Origin: Ectobius pallidus
Lineage: Eukaryota; Arthropoda; Insecta; Blattodea; Ectobiidae
Reading direction: 5' to 3'
DNA length: 64,000 nucleotides
Assembly: GCA_964059195.1 (NCBI GenBank)
Contig: CAXKWD010000002.1
Location: 164,864,559-164,928,558 of the forward strand
The notes beneath the pieces were generated by a model. It had not been told where the DNA came from and searched no databases. It saw nothing but the letters and a program-made list of their open reading frames with translations. Numbering within the stretch: position 1 is the first letter of the stretch; every line of letters starts with the position of its first letter. Below are positions 57,501 through 64,000 of this stretch, in pieces. The position numbers and the translations under genes are program-made.

Positions 57501-58943
57501 ACCACTAAGAGACAGATTCTATCTGCCATCTGTACTCTATATGACCCTCAGGGACTAATTGCCCCCATCATCTCTGCAGCTAAATGTATTATGCAACAGA
57601 TTTGGCTGAATGACATAGGTTGGGACCAGCAAGCTCCTGTTGACATACAGAAGGCCTGGAATGAACTATATTCACAACTTCACTATGTAGAATTATACAG
57701 AATCCCAAGGAACACTCTAATACTCAATTTCAGTCATGTAGAACTGCACTTTTTCAGTGATGCCAGCCCACAGGCATATGGATCAGCATGCTACATAAAA
57801 TCTGAACATGAAAGCCACAAAACACAAGTTCAACTACTGACAAGCAAATCTAGAGTGGCCCCACTTAAGCAGATTACTTTGCCCAGACTGGAGCTCTGTG
57901 CAGCTCAGTTGGCAGCATGCTTATACCAAAAAGTAAGCTTATCTTTGCAGATTATGATATCAGCAGTATATTTCTGGACTGACAGTCTCATAACCTTACA
58001 GTGGATCACACAGCCTCCACACAAATGGAACACTTTTGTAGCACACAGAGTAACCAAAATTCAAGCTGCTACAGAAAACTGTCAATGGAGACATGTGCCA
58101 ACACAGCAGAATCCTGCAGATCTCATCACTAAACCTGTCTCACCTAACAAGCTTCATAACCAAACTCTATGGTGGAATGGTCCAAAATTCCTAACACAAG
58201 ATGAATGTTTTTGGCCTACCACTGACAATGTATTTCAGACAGAAGAAATACCAGAAACCAAGAAAACAGCAAAAGCCTTTATGACTATAAGTACACACAA
58301 TGAATACTTGCATAGATATTCCTCTTTCAGAAAGCTACTCAGGAATACAGCTTATATTCTGAGATTCAAACACAACTGTCTACACAAGTCTGATAGATTT
58401 GTTGGCCCTATCAGCCTGCAAGAACTACATAAAGCTCACAATGCTATCATACATGCTACTCAGAAAGAAGCCTTCTCAGAAGACATGGCTCACATTAGAA
58501 AGAATAATTGTATTTCTAGAAGCAGTTCACTATTGCCACTGCATCCATACTTGGATAAAGATAGCATACTTCGTGTAGGTGGAAGACTGCACCATACTGA
58601 TTTAGACTACAATGCTAAACATCCAATTATATTACCTGCCAAGCACCATATTACAGACATCATTGTCAGAGACACACACTTAAAAAACTTACATGAAGGC
58701 CCTCAAGGCATACTGTACACATTAAGACAACAGTATTGGCCCATCCATGGAGTTCAAACTGTAAAATCAGCCTTAAAAGGATGCCTCACATGCTTTAGAC
58801 ACAGCCCTGTCAAAGCACAGCAAATCATGGGAACTTTGCCCCAAGCCAGAGTTACTCCCAACCGAGCTTTCGACACCACAGCCATAGATTTTGTAGGTCC
58901 TATCTCTTTAAAGGATCATGGGAGAGGCAAAACAGTATATTAA
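54519..58943 (+). CDS. BEL/Pao Gag-Pol polyprotein of copy 2, truncated by the same TAA
   Basis: The product is 1474 residues from ATG 54519, with the same domains and residue positions as copy 1: DUF1759-like Gag, three zinc knuckles, DSGA protease, reverse transcriptase with YVDN, Pao RNase H region, integrase finger and first core aspartate. Visible protein differences from copy 1 are two substitutions in the linker after the knuckles (QNHSG versus QSHGG), one just before the protease DSG (KAR versus KTR) and one after it (KHKA versus KHKE). The TAA at 58941-58943 is at the identical codon. Confidence 0.93.
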   Translation: MPDSQVLATDASKLKNYKQKRAVIKGKLTRFYQYVLSVQVDQDNIEETAHRLSQDESLLRDFEEIQSKIETCDSDPDWEGERQAFEETYYTTVGMARRKIRDYETQYSQANMTQVQPQDTTQPNMQANCTPRVQLPKINLPHFNGRHSDWLPFRELFISLVHSNNSLDPVHKFHYLRIALQGPANKLIDTLPLTAKGYETAWNLLNERFQNNKIILQQLLQSLIDYSKIPKESPSQLMDLLDHFTRQVRSIESITPENLRWDYMLTHLLTSKLDPTTLKAWSLEGTVDQLNTFKELCNFLQRRGQALETPDSSSRPKTVHNTQNKPICHRQLSPRTFVAHAANNCILCRQDHQLHKCEDFHNLNNTQRWNFVNTNRLCSNCLRAGHHVRNCTSTSCYKCQQRHHTLLHQDKVRSNEYRQHATTQYTSRLPNRQNGNQSHGGTRQSPATTSSNATGTAFANNAQITPKTHTFLATAEILVKAQNGRLIKTRALLDSGATHTFITQDLADRLQLQTKPTTIAVTGVNLHTSNVLEIGHIQISDAHGNGYKRQLQCLIINQIAKDIPSAPIDVTSLRIPNDIVLADNRFHIPGTIDILLGADVFWNLLMGHTIPINKTNKHKEFIRETRLGWILSGQIHCTQGRRQEPRCHLSITEQIHKNMQKFWEMEEIIQPVRSEEDSICEQHFQETIQRDKDGRYTITLPFKKPTGNLGASRTGALKRFFSNETRLHKQPTILQQYSDFMQQYEALGHMTQVDESFYQDGPEAYYIPHQFVLKEDSETTKLRVVFNASFKTSTGTSLNDILYTGPCVQPDLYTILLKFRCHPYVVSADIEKMYRMVMVQPQQRDFQRIFWRHSKSTPVKIYQLNTITYGQACLAFEATRVLNQLAEDERNRFPTASKLLSTCFYVDNLLASFSTEQEAILAATEVSQLLQTGGFNLTQFCSNSQEVLRTLPQEKLSKATLTHLEEQNTVKTLGLHWNPLQDLLQYTVKSLPAATTKRQILSAICTLYDPQGLIAPIISAAKCIMQQIWLNDIGWDQQAPVDIQKAWNELYSQLHYVELYRIPRNTLILNFSHVELHFFSDASPQAYGSACYIKSEHESHKTQVQLLTSKSRVAPLKQITLPRLELCAAQLAACLYQKVSLSLQIMISAVYFWTDSLITLQWITQPPHKWNTFVAHRVTKIQAATENCQWRHVPTQQNPADLITKPVSPNKLHNQTLWWNGPKFLTQDECFWPTTDNVFQTEEIPETKKTAKAFMTISTHNEYLHRYSSFRKLLRNTAYILRFKHNCLHKSDRFVGPISLQELHKAHNAIIHATQKEAFSEDMAHIRKNNCISRSSSLLPLHPYLDKDSILRVGGRLHHTDLDYNAKHPIILPAKHHITDIIVRDTHLKNLHEGPQGILYTLRQQYWPIHGVQTVKSALKGCLTCFRHSPVKAQQIMGTLPQARVTPNRAFDTTAIDFVGPISLKDHGRGKTVY

Positions 58944-59780
58944 GCTTACATCTGTATGCACATATGTTTATGTACCAAAGCAGTGCACATTGAATTGGTA
59001 ACAGCAGCCACTTCAGCAGCATTCATTGCATCCTTGCAAAGATTCGTTTCTAGAAGGGGACTACCTTCCCACCTATACCTGGATAATGGCAGAAACTTCA
59101 TAGGAGCCTCACGAGAGCTGAGTGAACTCTATGAACAATTCCAGACGGAGCAAGCTAACACAGATATAATGAACTTTACAGCAAATCTAAATATACAATT
59201 CCATTTTCTGCCACCAAGGGCAAGCCACATGGCAGGACTTGTAGAAAGATCTAACCGCAGCATGAAAACTATTCTATACAAGGTGATGAAAGACACTATC
59301 TACAGCTATGAAGAAGCCAGCACACTTCTATGCAGAATAGAAGCCATCATCAACAGTAGACCACTGACACCGATGAGCAGCGACTCTCAAGACTACATGG
59401 CATTAACCCCTGGTCACTTCCTCATTGGTGCTCCTTTAAATTCTATCCCCCACCCAGACTTACAGTCTATAAACCTGTCCAGGCTGTCACGCTATCAATT
59501 GTTAGAGCAACAGTCACAATGCATTTGGGCCAGATGGGTCAAAGAGTATTTAAATACTTTGCAACAGAGACAGAAGTGGAACACAGAAACTCAAAATCTG
59601 AAAACTAAACAATTAGTCATATTAATGGTGGACAATGTTCCTCCTATGAACTGGCCACTGGCTAGGATTATAGAAGTGCATCCTGGTCCAGATGGTAAAG
59701 TTAGAGTAGCAACAGTCAAAACGGCCAATTCTATACTAAAAAGGCCTATATCTAAGCTGTGTCCACTGCCTGCTCAGTAA
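58944..59780 (+). pseudogene. Severed integrase C-terminal part and DUF5641 of BEL copy 2
   Basis: The frame continues from the upstream polyprotein past the TAA and is identical in predicted protein to the copy 1 fragment. It retains the second integrase aspartate (YLDNG), the glutamate (GLVERSNRS) and the DUF5641-like tail. No further damage is seen. Confidence 0.9.
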
Positions 59781-59814
59781 ATTTTTCTATTTTCTTGGGC
59801 CCCCCCCCCCAGTA

Positions 59815-61446
59815 TGTAAGCTCGTACAGCTTAGAGCCTATTTTTATACCTTTATAGCAATTACTAGTAATGAAGTATTAATACAAATCACTAGATGGCA
59901 CTGATGCCAATTATCAGTAGCCAGAATTCTTGGCACACTTGTACCTGTTTATATATGCTTAGAAAAAGAAAACATATGTTATATTCTGTACTATAATGAA
60001 CTAAAGAATAATTTTGCACATCTATTCTTGTTAATATTAGCTATTATCAGCAGAATTACTAATTAATGTCAATTAGCAATAGAAAGCTGCATTGCCGACA
60101 TCGAACTGATATCGATAAGTCGAGTGCCAGCTCATTAACATTCACTTGGCGCTACAGACAGAATACAGTAGCTTACTTAAAGCCGTCCTATCGATTAGTG
60201 CCATCGATTAGATGCAGCTTTATGAATAAATCGATTATTCACCGCACTGAAATTATTAAATTTCTCTGTAATTATACATTGCAATTAGAATGTAAATGCT
60301 CACATGTTAATTTTTTATGTTACAGAATAATTACAGCATGTCATTCTCTGTAAATGTACCCTAGTTCTGGATGGAAGCTACTAGACACTTCTAGAAGAGC
60401 CTTCCATGGGATTCTAGAACTCGACTCTTTGTAAGATGATTATGTGAACGCATTTTGGCCGTTAGACTTTCTCTCACTCTCTCACCGATCGTCGCTTCGT
60501 AAGGGCACAGCCCAATTTAGCAACAGACCACAAGTCTGAATATATATTAGTACAGTTTCTACACACTACTCAGCATGGAACCAGCAATGACAGCCACGAC
60601 TTAATCTACCAGGAGGTGGATATTTGAAACATCACTAGAACTGCGTGGAGCGTAGCCTGCAGCCATTGGAAGTACTCGCTACTGGCCACCGTTCAGGATG
60701 ATCCACAGCAACGCAGAACTTCATCTACAATAACTGTACATCCCTTAACTTCAGTCCGGCTAAATGCAGTCACATTCTCATCAGATAGTCGCAAACCAAG
60801 TTAAGTAACTCAAACCTAACCATGTTATATTACACAAAAGCCAAGTAGGCTTAGCATCTTTGTGTCATTATAATGTAAAACTGATTGTATAATGCTAGGG
60901 AGTTTTGGCATCTTTGCAGCTCCTCTTTTTCTCTACGTGCAAGCCCAATATGCTGCCGTAGTAGTTTGAATAAACTTTAATATTACACAAAGACCAAGGA
61001 TTGGTCTAGCATATTAGTGGTTTTTACAGAAGTAATTCCGCTTTCATAAAGTTAAGAAGTTTTGGCAAATATTTGCAGCTTCTCTTTTCCTACTTGCAGA
61101 TAAAGTATACTGCAGTAGTATTCTGAGCCAATACAGCTCAATTATTATATTGTAACTGTTGAAACAAAAATAAAGTTATTTGAATTGTTGTTGTGGAAAC
61201 AAACCATATTATGTTATAATAATAAATCAACCTTGAAATTATCCTGAAATCTACTTAGCAAAGATAACAGATCATAATTATTGACAACTACAGCTAAGAA
61301 TAAGAAGAATAAAGAAGCAATTCTCTCTCCATTCTTCCTGCTTCCTTCAAACATTCCTGCAATTCTAAACTTAAATATTTTCTGGATTATAATCCAGTGG
61401 TCCTCCGAAAATCCTATTGCAACCCTGTTAGGCACACTAGCCTACA
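59815..61446 (+). repeat. 3' LTR of BEL copy 2 (1632 bp)
   Basis: It begins tgtaagctcg and ends gcctaca, followed by acatt (61447-61451). It has c at 61079 and a at 61368, the 3'-LTR states shared with copy 1. There is no nested insertion. The poly(A) signal is at 61169-61174. Confidence 0.96.
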
Positions 61447-64000
61447 ACATTAACAATATAATGTCAAAAATGTCTTGTGTTTCCGAGGATACATAAGTTT
61501 ACATGCAAAAGCAGTTGAAACTGTTCTTTTTCCAATCTTATACAATCCTGCGCTTTAATAGAAGCTGCATGCCTTCCCGGGATTCTCAGCCCTGCCAACT
61601 TCCGTTAGCGTCGATTTTATTTTTATTTCCGAAAGTTTCATTTATGCTGTGAGTATGCGGAATTATAAACGATGTTAGTTTTGCCGAAATAACTTTTTTC
61701 GTGTGAGTCGTTTTCAACGGTTCGACAGCCGTTATCTCGTAAACTATGGTATATTTTTATTGTTGATGTACACGCTTTTATTCGCAATGAAATGTTATGA
61801 CGTTCGTCTCTTGGGAGTTTTTATGTAATAGGCTGATAAAATGGTTTTATTTCGACTTTTCTAAAATCCTGCGCGATTTTCATCTCCAAGAATAAAAAAT
61901 ATTGTTTTTACATTAACAATATAATCTCAAAAATGTCTTGTGTTTCCGAGGAAACATAAGCTTATATGCCAAAGGCAGTTGAAACTGTTTTTTTTACACT
62001 GTTATAAAATCCTGCGCTTTTATAGAATCTGCATGCCTTCCCGGGATTCTCTGCCATGCCAACTTTCGTAAGCGTCGATTTTATTTTTATTTCCGAAAGT
62101 TTCTTTTATGCCGTGAGTGTGCGGAATTGAAAAAGATGTTATTTTTGCCGATATGACTTTTTTCGTGCGAGGCGTTTTTAACGGTTCGAAAGCCTTTATC
62201 TCGTAAACTATGGTACATTTTTATTGTTGATGTACATGGTTATATTCGCAATGAAATGTTTTGACGTTCGTCTCTTGGGAGTTTTTATGTACTAGGCTGA
62301 TAAAATGGTTTTATATCGACTTTTCTAAAATCCTTTGCGACCTTCATCTCCAAGAATAAAAAATATTGTTTTTACATTAACAATATAATCTCAAAAGTGT
62401 CTTGTGTTTCCGAGGAAACATAAGTTTATATGCCAAAGGCAGTTGAAACTTTTTTTTTCCACTTTTATACAATCCTCCGCTTTTATAGAATCTGCATCCC
62501 TTCCCGGGATTCTCAGCCCTGCGAACATTCGTAAGCGTCTATTTTATTTTTATTTCCGAAAGTTTTTTTATGCCGTGAGTGTGCGGAATTGAAAAAGATG
62601 TTATTTTTGCCGATATGACTTTTTTCGTGCGAGGCGTTTTCAACGGTTCGAAAGCCTTTATCTCGTAAACTATGGTACATTTTTATTGTTGATGTACATG
62701 GTTATATTCGCAAAGAAAAGTTATGCCTTTTGTCATTTGGGAGGATTTATGTAGTACGCTGATAAAACGTTTTTATTTCGAGTTTTCAAAAATCCTGCGC
62801 GACTTTCATCTCCAAGAATAAAATATACTGCTTTTACATTAACAATATAATCTCAAAAATTTATTGCGTTTCCGAGGAAACATAAGTTTATATGCAAAAG
62901 CAGTTGAAACTGTTCTTTTTCCAATCTTATACAATCCTGCTTTTTAATAGAAGCTGCATGCCTTCCCGTGATTCTCAGCCCTACAAACTTCCGTAAGCGT
63001 CGATTTTAGTTTTATTTCCGAAAGTTTCTTTTATGCTGTGAGTATGCGGATTTGAAAAAGATGTTATTTTTACCGATATGACTTTTTTCGTGTGAGTCGT
63101 TTTCAACGGTTCGACAGCCGTTATCTCGTAAACTATGGTACATTTTTATTGTTGATGTACACGCTTTTATTCGCAATGAAATGTTTTGACGTTCGTCTCT
63201 TGGGAGTTTTTATGTACTAGGGTGATAAAATGGTTTTATTTCGACTTTTCTAAAATCCTGCGCGACTTTCATCTCCAAGAATAAAAAATATTGTTTTTAC
63301 ATTAACAATATAATGTCAAAAATGTCTTGTGTTTCCGAGGATACATAAGTTTACATGCAAAAGCAGTTGAAACTGTTCTTTTTCCAATCTTATACAATCC
63401 TGCGCTTTAATAGAAGCTGCATGCCTTCCCGGGATTCTCAGCCCTGCCAACTTCCGTTAGCGTCGATTAATTTTTATTTCCGAAAGTTTCATTTATGCTG
63501 TGAGTATGCGGAATTATAAACGATGTTATTTTTGCCGAAATAACTTTTTTCGTGTGAGTCGTTTTCAACGGTTCGACAGCCGTTATCTCGTAAACTATGG
63601 TATATTTTTATTGTTGATGTACACGCTTTTATTCGCAATGAAATGTTATGACGTTCGTCTCTTGGGAGTTTTTATGTAATAGGCTGATAAAATGGTTTTA
63701 TTTCGACTTTTCTAAAATCCTGCGCGATTTTCATCTCCAAGAATAAAAAATATTGTTTTTACATTAACAATATAATCTCAAAAAAGTCTTGTGTTTCCGA
63801 GGAAATATAAGCTTATATGCCAAAGGCAGTTGAAACTGTTTTTTTTCCACTTTTATACAATCCTCCGCTTTTATAGAATCTGCATGCCTTCCCGGGATTC
63901 TCTGCCATGCCAACTTTCGTAAGCGTCGATTTTATTTTTATTTCCGAAAGTTTCTTTTATGCCGTGAGTGTGCGGAATTGAAAAAGATGTTATTTTTGCC
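61447..64000. repeat. Satellite array block 5 (about 5.5 monomers)
   Basis: Order: A B C D A B, cut by the window end. It repeats the right flanks of copy 1 and of the solo LTR, including ggtatattttt near 61748 and 63600 and cgattaattttt near 63466. A private change, gttagttttgcc near 61676, shows it is a separate copy and not an assembly echo of the other two flanks. Confidence 0.94.

Larger units (their letters stand above)
51137..61446 (+). mobile_element. BEL/Pao LTR retrotransposon, copy 2 (with nested hAT-2)
   Basis: The element has the same structure as copy 1 but is 10310 bp long because its 5' LTR contains a 1329-bp hAT remnant plus an 8-bp target duplication. Without these the length matches copy 1 to within one base. 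By eye I find about six nucleotide differences from copy 1 in the 5.7-kb internal region (three coding changes visible in the Gag-protease segment, one or two silent, one C-tract indel). It carries the same in-frame integrase stop and the same 5'-versus-3' LTR differences as copy 1, which points to segmental duplication rather than a separate transposition. Confidence 0.96.

Noticed and set aside
1906..61451. Sequence-specific retrotransposon targeting of the acatt site as the reason for three identical insertion points
   Set aside because: The shared 5'/3' LTR differences and shared private flank variants are better explained by duplication of a single insertion.
1..64000. tRNA, rRNA or other structured RNA genes
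   Set aside because: I found no cloverleaf, rRNA-like or snRNA-like stretch on either strand. The short dyads of the satellite do not form a recognised RNA family.

Overview
The window is a eukaryotic, metazoan repeat landscape with no recognisable host gene. An animal is indicated by the BEL/Pao LTR retrotransposon, a superfamily known only from metazoans, and by a hAT transposon of the GTF2IRD2/ZBED-like clade. The LTR promoter (TATA about 31 bp upstream of a TCAG initiator) and the lack of CpG depletion in the satellite fit an arthropod, but the species cannot be named from this sequence.

Layout. About 40.6 kb is one AT-rich satellite with a monomer of about 463 bp (roughly 87 monomers, all in the same orientation), in five blocks: 1-1910, 10883-35250, 37752-44411, 46044-51136 and 61447-64000. 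Diagnostic variants let me sort monomers into recurrent types, labelled here A, B (with close variant B'), C, D, E, F and G. They are arranged in higher-order repeats, most clearly a 7-monomer unit A-B-E-F-B'-C-D of about 3243 bp at 16436, 19680 and 26158. Several monomers are in-phase chimeras of two types.

Four mobile-element insertions interrupt the array and a fifth is nested. (1) BEL/Pao copy 1, 1911-10882, has 1632-bp LTRs. (2) A full-length, apparently intact hAT element, 35251-37751, carries a 601-codon transposase on the minus strand. (3) A solo BEL LTR lies at 44412-46043. (4) BEL/Pao copy 2 lies at 51137-61446. (5) Its 5' LTR is split by a decayed 1329-bp hAT derivative, 52334-53662. 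All insertions have clean target-site duplications (5 bp acatt for the BEL loci, 8 bp for the hATs).

Main inference. The three BEL loci do not look like three transposition events. They sit at the same base of the monomer, share the same target duplication and share about 2.5-3 kb of 3' satellite flank with private variants. The two proviruses also carry the same two differences between 5' and 3' LTR, which must have arisen after integration. One insertion appears to have become part of the satellite's repeating unit and been copied with it. One copy then collapsed to a solo LTR, and one was later hit by a hAT. Both proviruses share an in-frame TAA inside the integrase domain, so neither encodes a complete polyprotein. 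The hAT at 35 kb is the only element here that looks coding-competent.
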